DNA from: Paenibacillus hunanensis
Lineage (GTDB): Bacteria; Bacillota; Bacilli; Paenibacillales; Paenibacillaceae
NCBI RefSeq assembly: GCF_014645615.1
Contig: NZ_BMMB01000005.1
Location: 372,001-436,000, forward strand
Reading direction: 5' to 3'
DNA: 64,000 nucleotides
Within the stretch, counting starts at the first letter, position 1, and every line of letters begins with the position of its first letter. Under the pieces are notes generated by a model that was not told where the DNA came from, searched no databases, and saw only the letters and a list, made by a program, of their open reading frames with translations. Positions 44,842 to 53,124 of this stretch are shown here, piece by piece. The position numbers were made by a program, and so were the translations under genes.

Positions 44842-45939
44842 TTAGCGTGTCTGTTGTAGCGTGGTTTCTGCTAGCAATGCAAGCAGATTATCAAATGCGT
44901 GTGTGTCTCCATCGGATACATAACCGCCTCGATCACTTCCTTCTGAAGCGCGAAACATAATCATTCGATCATACAGCTGCTGTGCCCATTCCCGATCATC
45001 CATCTGCACTGCCAGTAAAATCGCCAACCCATACACCGAGGGCGATTCATACTTCACCGCTGGCTGATGATCCTTCGCATCATAACGTCCGTACAAATGT
45101 CCATCCTGTGCAAATTGCTGCTTCATAAAGGCAACCAGCTTATCAGGTGGTTGTTTCATCTCGGCAAGATGCAGTCCAATAATAAGCTGGTCAATCAGAT
45201 TCACCTGCTTATCATAGCCATATTGGCCTGTTGTCACATCATAGGTTCTTGGATAAAAGAGTCCATCATTCGGAATGGTTCGCAGCAGCTCAAGATGCCG
45301 CGTATACAGTTCATCACTAATCAGACCGTATTGCTTCATCCGCTCAAAGGCGAGCGTATCAATATAGGTCAAACTAAGCAGATTACTGGAGGTATCATGC
45401 TGAAAATCGTGGTAGTCCACCAGATAGCCGTTGTTCAGTCCTTGTGCCCACAGCGTATCGGTGATTTCTTTGGCAGTTGCGAGATATTCCGGTTTGTTCC
45501 AGCGTCCATAGGCGTCCAGTAATGCACTCACAATACGCAGATCATCACCAAGCGCATACGTATTCACACGAGACTGTCCATCCGGTTCTAGCTTCCAGCG
45601 GATATAATGCTGAGGCGACATAAAGTATGTGTTCAGCAGCTGATAGCTGTTATCAAAATCCGACTTGTCCTCTACAAGCAATGTGTACTGCATCCATAAT
45701 CCAACGGATTCCGATAGTGCCTCTCGTCCAGCAACGACGTTTGGATCAGTAGAGGGAGCTTCCTTTAAATACGATGCGATCGTTCCATTGGCATTGACCA
45801 TCGATTGCTTCATAAACAATGCGGTAGAAGAGGTTTCTTTTCTCATCATTAGTATCGCTAGCAGCGCCGCCAGCCCGATAATGACTACGATCATGACCAG
45901 TAGTACGACTCGGGTACGACGGTTTTTCGTTACGCGCAT
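44842..45939 (-). CDS. Membrane-anchored GH8-like glycosidase (YdaJ-like)
   Basis: 365 residues. An N-terminal anchor helix (about residues 10-32) is followed by an alpha/alpha-barrel domain with NTYALGDDLRIVSALLDAYGRW, SLTYIDTLAFERM and GGYVSDGDTHAFDNLLALLAE, as in the GH8/YdaJ and PssZ group that trims biofilm polysaccharide. It is the first gene of a four-gene operon with the GGDEF receptor 24 nt downstream. The start is ATG at 45939, with AGGAGG 5 nt upstream; the GTG two codons earlier overlaps that site. Confidence 0.78.
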   Translation of the reverse strand: MRVTKNRRTRVVLLVMIVVIIGLAALLAILMMRKETSSTALFMKQSMVNANGTIASYLKEAPSTDPNVVAGREALSESVGLWMQYTLLVEDKSDFDNSYQLLNTYFMSPQHYIRWKLEPDGQSRVNTYALGDDLRIVSALLDAYGRWNKPEYLATAKEITDTLWAQGLNNGYLVDYHDFQHDTSSNLLSLTYIDTLAFERMKQYGLISDELYTRHLELLRTIPNDGLFYPRTYDVTTGQYGYDKQVNLIDQLIIGLHLAEMKQPPDKLVAFMKQQFAQDGHLYGRYDAKDHQPAVKYESPSVYGLAILLAVQMDDREWAQQLYDRMIMFRASEGSDRGGYVSDGDTHAFDNLLALLAETTLQQTR

Positions 45940-46325
45940 CTGCACCTCCTTGGCTGGACTTCACGGGAGCCAGCTCATTTTTACAATAATATTAGGCGTT
46001 TAGGCCAAAAGAAGGAGCTACACGTCGTCTTGTTCCTACTCTTTGGATTTATTTTCACATATCTTGCGGTATTCGTATAGATCAAATGATGTAATTTTTC
46101 ATGAATTCAGAGCATTTTCCTGTTATTTATTTATCGGAATTTGGAGAACAATTGCGAATATGTCATTCGAAAAAAATTGTCGATAGCTGGATAGTCGATG
46201 GATAGATAGCATTTCCGGGAAGTATATAGGGACACAACATCACTGTGTAAATGATTCGTGTACACGGGAACTTAGGATGATAGAAGTGAGCACAACGGAG
46301 ATCAGGTATGGAGCAGTGCACATAA
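45940..46325. other. Promoter region of the EPS operon, no gene seen
   Basis: About 390 bp of AT-rich sequence with no frame supported by a ribosome binding site. I could not fix a convincing promoter. Confidence 0.45.
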
Positions 46326-46400
46326 AAAATCCCCTCTGGCTGGCAGTGTTGACCTTCGTGTCGCCTGCGGTCTTTTTCACTGTCTGCCCTGAGGGGATTG
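46326..46400 (-). terminator. Structured terminator of rlmN
   Basis: AATCCCCTC and GAGGGGATT close a 75-nt element with inner pairs GGCAG-CAGTG/CACTG-CTGCC and GACC/GGTC. A T-run follows on the minus strand. It is more elaborate than a simple terminator. Confidence 0.65.
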
Positions 46401-46477
46401 TACCGGTGTAAAAAGCGGTTTCTGCCTAAAAGGATAGGTCTATAGTTCGTGTACTTTTATCGTGCACAGCGACATCA

Positions 46478-47575
46478 TTAGCCGCTGATGAGTGTGGTTG
46501 AATTCGCTTCGCGACTACGCTCGGCTTTTTTCATTTGCTTACTGCGTAGCTGTCCGCAGGCGGCGTCGATATCGGTGCCGTGCTCCATGCGAACGGTGCA
46601 GTTGATGCCGTTCTTTTTCAGCACATCATAAAAGGCAAGGATGTCCTCCTGCTTACTGCGCTGATACTGGCTGTGCTCGTCGACCGGGTTGTACGGGATC
46701 AGGTTTACACTGGTCATTTGCTTTTTGTCCGCCAGCAGAGCAGCCAGCTCGTGAGCTTGCTCCACCTGATCGTTCACGCCTTGCAGCAGGATGTATTCCA
46801 TCATGATGCGGCGATTCGTTTTTTGCAGGTAGTAGTCCACAGCGTCCATAAGCTGCTCCAACGGGAATGCGCGGTTGATCTTCATAATACGTGTGCGCAG
46901 CTCATTGTTGGGTGCATGCAGGGACAATGCCAGATTCACGAGCAGATCGCTATCTGCGAACTCACGAATTTTATCAGGCAAGCCACTGGTGGACACGGTA
47001 ATACGCTTCGGTGCGATCACCAGACCTTTTTGATCCTTGACGATATTGATAAAATCGACCATATTCTCGAAGTTATCAAACGGCTCGCCAATGCCCATCA
47101 CGACGATATGTGTCACGAGCTTGCCTTCGCCCTGCTCATCCAGATGCTGCTGCACCTTCATGATCTGCTCCACGATCTCACCTGCGTTCAGATCACGGCT
47201 TTTCTTGATCAAGCCACTGGCGCAGAAGCTGCATCCGATATTACAGCCCACCTGTGTCGTGACACAGACGGATTGACCGTATTTTTGACGCATCAGTACC
47301 GTTTCGATCAGATTACCGTCCTTCAAGCGAAGCAGGAACTTCACCGTACCGTCTGCCGATTCTTGCTTCACATGCTCTTCCAGCGTACGCATGCTAAAAT
47401 GCTCTGCCAGCAGTGTGCGGCATTCCTCGCGTACTTCCATATCTTCAAAGCGCATCACACGCTGCTTGTACAGACTGTTCCAAACCTGAGCAGAGCGCGA
47501 ACGCTTCTGTCCATGCTGCTCCAGCCAATCGGCAAGCTGACTTAATGTTAATCCATAAATGGATGGTTTATTCAT
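46478..47575 (-). CDS. rlmN: Radical SAM 23S rRNA (and tRNA) adenine-C2 methyltransferase RlmN
   Basis: 365 residues. It methylates C2 of A2503 in 23S rRNA and of A37 in some tRNAs. The iron-sulfur motif is C111-x3-C115-x2-C118 in [13 protein letters not shown], and the methyl-carrier Cys is in [12 protein letters not shown] near residue 340. [12 protein letters not shown] and [10 protein letters not shown] are typical. The N-terminus MNKPSIYGL matches Bacillus RlmN, and the start at 47575 is 6 nt from AGAGGG. Related Cfr enzymes share these motifs, but the N-terminal match favours RlmN. Confidence 0.88.
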   Translation of the reverse strand: MNKPSIYGLTLSQLADWLEQHGQKRSRSAQVWNSLYKQRVMRFEDMEVREECRTLLAEHFSMRTLEEHVKQESADGTVKFLLRLKDGNLIETVLMRQKYGQSVCVTTQVGCNIGCSFCASGLIKKSRDLNAGEIVEQIMKVQQHLDEQGEGKLVTHIVVMGIGEPFDNFENMVDFINIVKDQKGLVIAPKRITVSTSGLPDKIREFADSDLLVNLALSLHAPNNELRTRIMKINRAFPLEQLMDAVDYYLQKTNRRIMMEYILLQGVNDQVEQAHELAALLADKKQMTSVNLIPYNPVDEHSQYQRSKQEDILAFYDVLKKNGINCTVRMEHGTDIDAACGQLRSKQMKKAERSREANSTTLISG

Positions 47576-48071
47576 GTCTAACCCTCTTTTCACCTGTCTG
47601 TCCATTCTCCTGCCTGATGTCAGCAGTCATGAACAGCATTAATGTTGCTTGTTTATCATTGCTTACTCATCTATTGCTGCCTCATCTATTGCTGCCTGGC
47701 CTCGCGGCTACCTATACCGACTACATCGTTTATTCTGTCACATCTCCATGCAGATAAGAACGGATTGATGCGAATAAATGGATCGTAAACTGATCATATT
47801 ACGGGCATTCCCCAATGAACACAATAAAACGCAGTACAGACCCGGCTGTCTTGCAGCCAGACCCATACTGCTCATGCCTCCTATTGTCCCAAAATTCAAC
47901 GATGAAAACAATAGAAAACGTGCAAATCGATGCATCAAATTTGAGAAGTTCACGTCATTTTCAAAAAAACACTCTTTCGCTTTACCAGAGAAAAGTGTAT
48001 AGTAGGATACTGTCATGATATTTACATGATCTGAAATGTTAACCTTTTCCAAGCGGAAGGAGTTCTATTAT
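47576..48071. other. Divergent intergenic region between rlmN and the permease
   Basis: No supported gene. It holds the hairpin at 47831-47871. A 105-codon minus frame at 47738-48052 crosses that hairpin and has no ribosome binding site. Confidence 0.5.
47831..47871. other. Nested hairpin upstream of the permease gene
   Basis: The outer stem GCAGTA/TACTGC and inner stem GGCTG/CAGCC enclose a 5-nt loop. CAGACCC is repeated on both sides of the inner stem. It lies 200 bp before the permease start. No known riboswitch class was recognised. Confidence 0.4.
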
Positions 48072-49475
48072 ATGAGTCAAAATAGAGTTGGATTCTGGAT
48101 TCTGACCGCCCTTGTCGTGGGCAATATGGTCGGTTCCGGGATCTTTATGCTGCCGCGTTCACTGGCAGAAGTATCGAATCCAGCCGGCACGGTGCTGGCA
48201 TGGGGCGTAACGGGCTTTGGCGTATTAATGCTAGCCCTTGTATTCGGCAATCTAGCGCTGCGCAAGCCAGAATTGAGCGGTGGGCCGCAGATTTATGCGA
48301 AGGAGCTGTTCCCGAACAATCCGGTGCTGTCGGTGTTGTCTGGATTTATGTCATCCTGGGGCTACTGGGTCGGGAATGTAGCGGGATTTGTAGCAGTCAT
48401 TACGACCTTTTCCAGCTATCTGTCTACGTTTATTCCAGCGATGAAAAGTGAGGCGGTCTGGTTTACGATCGGCAGTCTGGATATCAAAACAGGTAATGCG
48501 CTGAACTTCATCGTCTGCTCGCTTCTATTATGGGGCACGCATGCGCTGGCACTGCGCGGAATTGAAGGCGCAGGGAAAATGAATCTGCTCGCGACGGCGA
48601 CGAAGGTGATTGGATTTGCTCTGTTTATTGTGATCGCACTCTTCGCGTTTCAGGAGGCGAATATCGGGCCATTCGCGGCACCGCATGTGGATGCAGATGG
48701 ACAGACGGTTAGTCTGCTATCACAGGTGAATGGCGCAGCGGTCGTGACGCTGTGGGCATTTATCGGGGTCGAATCAGCGATGGTGTTCGCTGCTCGTGCC
48801 AAGCGCAAGCAGGATGTATCGCGTGCGACGATGGTCGGCTTGCTGATCGCGCTCGCTTTATATGTAGGAATTAGTATTTTGACGATGGGTCTGCTGCCGG
48901 GCGATCAGCTCCAGCAATCGCAAAACCCACTCGTCGATGCGATGAGCGCGGTGCTTGGGCCGATCGGCGGTTATCTGCTGGCTGGGCTCGGACTGATCAG
49001 CTTGATCGGCTCGACGATTGGCTGGGTGCTGCTCAGTGCGGAAGTGCCATATGAAGCAGCGCGTCAGGGTGTATTTCTGCGTCCGTTCCGCAATGTGAAT
49101 GGCAAAGGGATGCCGCGTCTGTCGCTTTGGATATCGAATGGACTCGGACAGCTGCTGATCTTCTCAACGATCTCCGGCTCGATCTCGCAGGCGTTTGATT
49201 TTATTATCGCGATTGCGACACTGGCGTATCTGGTGCCTTATCTGATCTCGGCAGTGTATCAGCTGCGGCTGGTCGTGACGGGTGAAGGATATGGTGCGAA
49301 TGAGAGTCGTGTGCGTGATGGGATTATTGGCGTGCTGGCGACGGTGTACTCGGTGTGGGTGATCTATGCAGGGACGGCGGATTGGAAGACATTTGGGTTT
49401 GGTGTATTGATGATTGTTAGTGGGATTGTGTTTTATCCTTTGCTGCTCAAGCAGCTTCGGGTGAAGCGGGTTTGA
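48072..49475 (+). CDS. APC-superfamily amino acid permease/antiporter
   Basis: 467 residues, twelve membrane helices. The first carries GNMVGSGIFMLPRSLAE, the APC substrate-binding unwound helix (GSGIF). LWAFIGVESAMVFAARAKRKQDVSRAT in the middle is typical of basic amino acid/polyamine antiporters such as ArcD and YvsH. The substrate is probably Arg, Orn or Lys, but not certain. The start at 48072 is 9 nt from AAGGAG. It is a single gene, divergent from rlmN. Confidence 0.85.
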   Translation: MSQNRVGFWILTALVVGNMVGSGIFMLPRSLAEVSNPAGTVLAWGVTGFGVLMLALVFGNLALRKPELSGGPQIYAKELFPNNPVLSVLSGFMSSWGYWVGNVAGFVAVITTFSSYLSTFIPAMKSEAVWFTIGSLDIKTGNALNFIVCSLLLWGTHALALRGIEGAGKMNLLATATKVIGFALFIVIALFAFQEANIGPFAAPHVDADGQTVSLLSQVNGAAVVTLWAFIGVESAMVFAARAKRKQDVSRATMVGLLIALALYVGISILTMGLLPGDQLQQSQNPLVDAMSAVLGPIGGYLLAGLGLISLIGSTIGWVLLSAEVPYEAARQGVFLRPFRNVNGKGMPRLSLWISNGLGQLLIFSTISGSISQAFDFIIAIATLAYLVPYLISAVYQLRLVVTGEGYGANESRVRDGIIGVLATVYSVWVIYAGTADWKTFGFGVLMIVSGIVFYPLLLKQLRVKRV

Positions 49476-49561
49476 TAAGTAGGATTGTGGGCATTGGTGT
49501 TGATAGGTGCTTATGAGGGTTTGTGAGGTAGTCATCGATTACTATGATGGTGTTGAGTTAC

Positions 49562-49762
49562 ACCACTCCGGCAAGGAATAAGGGGACGGACTCGGGTGGA
49601 GCCGCGGGAATCTACTGGATTAGGAATAAATGTAGATTCCCGCCCCTCTGAAGCTGTAAGATATTTTGCTTCGCAAAAATCACTCTTCATGGAACCCCGT
49701 GTTAGTAAATCATTAACACTATAAGGAGTACTTTCCCCTTATTTCCTTGCCTTCGTTCTGTG
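49562..49762. repeat. Chimeric repeat: R1 copy C interrupted by one R2 unit
   Basis: The R1 left half (49562-49655) and right end (49725-49762) match copies A and B. Between them, 49656-49724 is a 69-bp R2 unit beginning GTAAGATATTTTGC and ending TAACACTATAA. The R1 stretch AAAATCGTCCT is replaced at the junction. It lies between the convergent permease and DUF3139 genes. Confidence 0.82.
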
Positions 49763-49866
49763 CTGTTGTAAAACTGCATCATCGTGTTATCACCATTAGT
49801 ATCTAAAATGCAGGTTGCTTACTGGTTATGCTGACGATCCTTATTCTTAATCTGTAACCGACCTCT

Positions 49867-50199
49867 TTAATCCGACTGTTCCTTGTGCTTATAGGTATAA
49901 TGTCCATTTAGATCTGCGCCAATGGGTGGAGCTGTATTAAATTGAACGATTTTTCCTTGCTCTTTTTTATAAAAATAGCGCATACCTGGATCATCTACAA
50001 AATGAACTTCAACAGCAAGTAAGGGCGCTTTACCAATCTCTGCTTTTAAGTATGCGATATTGTTTAGATCGATATGTTTCTCTTTTACTAGATAATTTCT
50101 CACCTCTGCTTCAATATGATGTTCGATTATTTTTGGAGTAATAATGATGATGACTAAGAAAACAATACTTATGATAGATATGATTCTTTTTTTGTTCAT
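49867..50199 (-). CDS. DUF3139-like small membrane-anchored protein
   Basis: 110 residues. The anchor helix ISIISIVFLVIIIITPKII (about residues 7-25) is followed by an extracytoplasmic part with VRNYLVKEKHIDLNNIAYLKAEIGKAPLLAVEVHFVDDPGMRYFYKKE, typical of the short DUF3139 family of unknown function. AAAGGAG is 6 nt before the ATG at 50199. It is distinctly more AT-rich than its neighbours and adjacent to the R1/R2 chimera, which may mean acquired DNA. Confidence 0.72.
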   Translation of the reverse strand: MNKKRIISIISIVFLVIIIITPKIIEHHIEAEVRNYLVKEKHIDLNNIAYLKAEIGKAPLLAVEVHFVDDPGMRYFYKKEQGKIVQFNTAPPIGADLNGHYTYKHKEQSD

Positions 50200-50273
50200 C
50201 GGATTCTCCTTTTGAAGATCGTACATTTTAATCTCTCTTTCAAAAATATCAAATTATAGCACTATAGCATAAC

Positions 50274-50311
50274 AAAACGGGCGGTAAGATTAATCTTACC
50301 GCCCGTTTTTT
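50274..50311. terminator. Strong bidirectional terminator, end of cstA
   Basis: CGGGCGGTAAGAT/ATCTTACCGCCCG with a 2-nt centre and T-runs on both sides. It lies 80 bp past the cstA stop. Confidence 0.85.
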
Positions 50312-50390
50312 AATTCGTATATTCATTTTATGGATGAGCCAGAATTTTGTTTCTTGATACGTTCACATTAGCTGTATACTTACCATTATT

Positions 50391-52244
50391 TTAAGACTGG
50401 GACGAGGACGCCAGCACAGCAGACTCTGCTTTCCCGTCCACCTTGCCTACTGCCTGCGCCTTCAATCCTTTGGGATCGCTCCATAGCTCGCGCCATTTGA
50501 GGATGGCGGTGATAAGGATGATCGCGCCTAAGATAAGCATGACGATTGATAGAACGCCATTCAGTACGCTATAGCCGCCTGCTTCGGGATTGAGGTAGAC
50601 GTTGCGTACCATCCAGTAGCCTGCGTAATTTACGGTTACGTAGAGATACGCTAGTGGGATGAGGCAGGTGAGCATATAGCGGCGTTTATCTGCGAATTTT
50701 AAGATGACGGTAGCGCCGATGATGAGTCCGATTGATGCCATGAGCTGGTTGGATACGCCGAACAGTGCCCAGACGGAGCCGATGTCGCCCGAGAAGAGCA
50801 GGTAGCCCCAGGATAGGCAGGCGAGTGCGCTTGCCAGAATCGCGCCGGGCATCCAGTCGAGTCGTTTGAGTGGCTTGTAAAATTCGCCGACAAAGTCCTG
50901 AATCAGATAGCGCGATACACGTGTACCGGCATCCACAGCGGTCAAAATAAAGACGGCTTCGAACAAAATGACGAATTGGAAGAAGTACGCGGCCAGCGTC
51001 TCGAACCATGGAATACTTTTGAAAATGTACGTCATGCCAACCGCCAGTGTAACCGCGCCGCCTGTACGACCTTCCAGATCGATACCGATCTCGCGGCTTA
51101 GCTCTGCCAGATGCACGGTCTGCATGCCGAGTGTCTGGAATACCTCCGGCTTGGAATTGATAGCAAAATAGTCACCCGGCTGGAGGGCAATCGCGGCGAT
51201 TAACGCCATGACTGCAACGAGACATTCCACCAGCATCGCGCCAAAGCCAACCGACTTAATATCCGTCCAGCGCATCAGCATCTTAGGCGTGGTGCCTGAG
51301 CCGACAAAGGCATGAAAGCCTGAGATCGCGCCGCATGCAATCGTGATCGAGATAAACGGCCAGACCGGGCCTGCCAGAATCGGGCCTCCACCGTGAATGA
51401 ATTCGGTCACTGCTGGGAACGATATCGCCGGATTCACAATAAAGACACCGATGACGAGCGCAACGAACACGCCAATTTTCATAATACTACTCAAATAATC
51501 GCGTGGTGCGAGCAGCAACCAGACCGGAAGAGCCGCTGCAAAGAATGCGTATACCGGCAATGCGATCGCCAGCGTAGACATTTCCAGTGTGAGCCATTGT
51601 CCTAGCACCGAATGCTGGATAAATGGCCCGACCGCTACGCCGACCATGATCAGCAGAAAGCCGATAATTGAAGGCGTTTTCAAGTCTCCGGTGCGTTTAT
51701 AATATAATCCCACTGCCATCGCAATCGGGATCGTAATACCAACGGCAAAGGTACCCCACGGATTGCGCTCCAGCGCATGCAGTACGACCAGTGATAGCCC
51801 TGCCATCGTGATCGTGATGATGAATAGCATCGCCAGACCGGTACAGAAGCCTGCAACCGGGCCAAGCTCTTTTTTCGCCACTTCGGATAAGGACTGTCCG
51901 TCCTTACGCATCGAGGCGAATAACACGACGGCATCATGCACAGCGCCGCCCACGACCGCACCGACCAATAACCAGATCAGCCCGGGTAAATAGCCGAACT
52001 GCGCCGCAAGGATCGGCCCAACGAGTGGCCCTGCTGCCGCAATCGCTGCAAAATGATGCCCGAACGACACCACCTTACTCGTCGGCACATAGTCCTTGCC
52101 ATCCTCCAGCTTGTAGGCAGGTGTCTGGCTTTGCTCGTCCATTTGCTTCAGCTTCAATACCTTGACTGCCATGAATGTTCCATACAGCCTGTATGCAATA
52201 AGCAGAATACAGATCGTACCAATCATAATTGGAATTGCACTCAT
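50391..52244 (-). CDS. cstA: CstA/BtsT-family transporter (probable pyruvate uptake)
   Basis: 617 residues, about sixteen to eighteen helices. Family blocks seen are DYVPTSKVVSFGHHFAAIAAAGPLVGP, GAVHDAVVLFASMRKDGQSL and SGFHAFVGSGTTPKM. In E. coli the relatives BtsT and CstA import pyruvate and peptides, and BtsT is controlled by the LytS/LytTR pair BtsSR. Here a LytS/LytTR pair lies directly upstream in the same direction, so pyruvate is the likely substrate (inference). The start at 52244 is 9 nt from GGAGG. LytTR-type repeats and a cre box are in the promoter. Confidence 0.88.
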   Translation of the reverse strand: MSAIPIMIGTICILLIAYRLYGTFMAVKVLKLKQMDEQSQTPAYKLEDGKDYVPTSKVVSFGHHFAAIAAAGPLVGPILAAQFGYLPGLIWLLVGAVVGGAVHDAVVLFASMRKDGQSLSEVAKKELGPVAGFCTGLAMLFIITITMAGLSLVVLHALERNPWGTFAVGITIPIAMAVGLYYKRTGDLKTPSIIGFLLIMVGVAVGPFIQHSVLGQWLTLEMSTLAIALPVYAFFAAALPVWLLLAPRDYLSSIMKIGVFVALVIGVFIVNPAISFPAVTEFIHGGGPILAGPVWPFISITIACGAISGFHAFVGSGTTPKMLMRWTDIKSVGFGAMLVECLVAVMALIAAIALQPGDYFAINSKPEVFQTLGMQTVHLAELSREIGIDLEGRTGGAVTLAVGMTYIFKSIPWFETLAAYFFQFVILFEAVFILTAVDAGTRVSRYLIQDFVGEFYKPLKRLDWMPGAILASALACLSWGYLLFSGDIGSVWALFGVSNQLMASIGLIIGATVILKFADKRRYMLTCLIPLAYLYVTVNYAGYWMVRNVYLNPEAGGYSVLNGVLSIVMLILGAIILITAILKWRELWSDPKGLKAQAVGKVDGKAESAVLASSSQS

Positions 52245-52310
52245 CTTATCGTTCCTCCCTTGTCGCCTTACAACCTGCATTTGATCTCGTCTCTAGCTCA
52301 AAGATAGCAA

Positions 52311-52325
52311 ATGTAAGCGCGATCA
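52311..52325 (+). promoter_or_regulatory. Probable cre box overlapping the cstA -10
   Basis: ATGTAAGCGCGATCA fits the cre consensus with one mismatch (G at position 11). It overlaps the likely minus-strand -10 TATGAT (52327-52322), so CcpA would block transcription. cstA of B. subtilis is known to be CcpA-repressed. Confidence 0.62.
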
Positions 52326-52362
52326 TAAGGGTTTCACGCTGAATTACCGGATTTATAGGATG

Positions 52363-52390
52363 AGTTGCAGCCATAACGTGTTCAGTTGCA
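52363..52390 (-). promoter_or_regulatory. LytTR-type direct repeats upstream of cstA
   Basis: On the minus strand, TGCAACT occurs twice (52390-52384 and 52369-52363), in GTTGCAACTGA and GCTGCAACTCA. The period is exactly 21 bp, two helical turns, as LytTR regulators require. The likely -10 TATGAT lies about 36 bp downstream, with a weak -35. Confidence 0.65.
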
Positions 52391-52395
52391 ACGCT

Positions 52396-53124
52396 TCAAA
52401 AGCCCAGTTGCTCTCGCAGCTGCTTCACATAGCTGCGGCTGACCGGAATACGCGAATCATCGCTCATCACGAGCAAATAGGTGGAGTTAAACCACGGCTG
52501 AATTTCCGTAATGCCCGATAGATTCACAATATAATTACGATGCACGCGCATAAAGCGTCCATCCTCGAGACGACGCTCCATATGGGCAAGCGGTTCATTT
52601 AATGTAAATCTGCCCTGTGCGGTAGAGATGACCACCTTGCCCTCCTCCGAGCTAAGCGCGATCATCTGCTCCAGATCGAGCATCAGAATGCGATCCTCGA
52701 TGGAAACGGCAAGCTTTTTGAGCTGAGGACGCGGCAAGGTTGGCGCTGGAATGGCAGGCTCTCTTTTCAATCGGACGAGCTTGTCCAGCGCCTGACGAAT
52801 ACGCCGCTCGTCAAATGGCTTGAGTACATAGTCAATCGCATTCAGGTCAAATGCCTGTAGCGCATATTCATCAAATGCCGTTGCGAAAATAACCGCAGGC
52901 GGCTTCGGCAGATCAAGCAATTGTCTCGCCAGCTCTAATCCGCTATGCTCTGCTAGCTCAATATCGAGAAAGACCAGCTCAGGCTGTAGTCGCACAATCT
53001 CCTCATGCGCCTGCTCCAGCGCTTCCGCTTCGCCGATCACCTCGACCATTTTGCTACGCTTCAATAAATAGACCAGTTCATCTCGTGCGAGTGGCTCGTC
53101 ATCCACGATAAATGCTGTCAGCAT
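52396..53124 (-). CDS. LytTR-family response regulator
   Basis: 242 residues. The receiver domain has Asp8-Asp9, phospho-acceptor Asp54 in VFLDIEL and Lys in DYVLKPFDE. The LytTR DNA-binding domain (about residues 140-240) includes FMRVHRNYIVNLSGITEIQPWF and IPVSRSYVKQLREQLGF. It probably activates cstA through the 21-bp repeats. The ATG at 53124 is preceded by GGGAG and overlaps the end of the kinase gene by 26 nt. Confidence 0.9.
   Translation of the reverse strand: MLTAFIVDDEPLARDELVYLLKRSKMVEVIGEAEALEQAHEEIVRLQPELVFLDIELAEHSGLELARQLLDLPKPPAVIFATAFDEYALQAFDLNAIDYVLKPFDERRIRQALDKLVRLKREPAIPAPTLPRPQLKKLAVSIEDRILMLDLEQMIALSSEEGKVVISTAQGRFTLNEPLAHMERRLEDGRFMRVHRNYIVNLSGITEIQPWFNSTYLLVMSDDSRIPVSRSYVKQLREQLGF

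Noticed and set aside
46580..47545. Plus-strand open frame opposite rlmN
   Set aside because: It is the antisense shadow of a confident gene and has no ribosome binding site.
46478..47575. Cfr antibiotic-resistance methyltransferase
   Set aside because: The N-terminus and the [12 protein letters not shown] region follow RlmN rather than Cfr; only the shared radical SAM core matches Cfr.
47738..48052. 105-codon minus-strand gene
   Set aside because: It runs through a hairpin and the permease promoter region and lacks a ribosome binding site.
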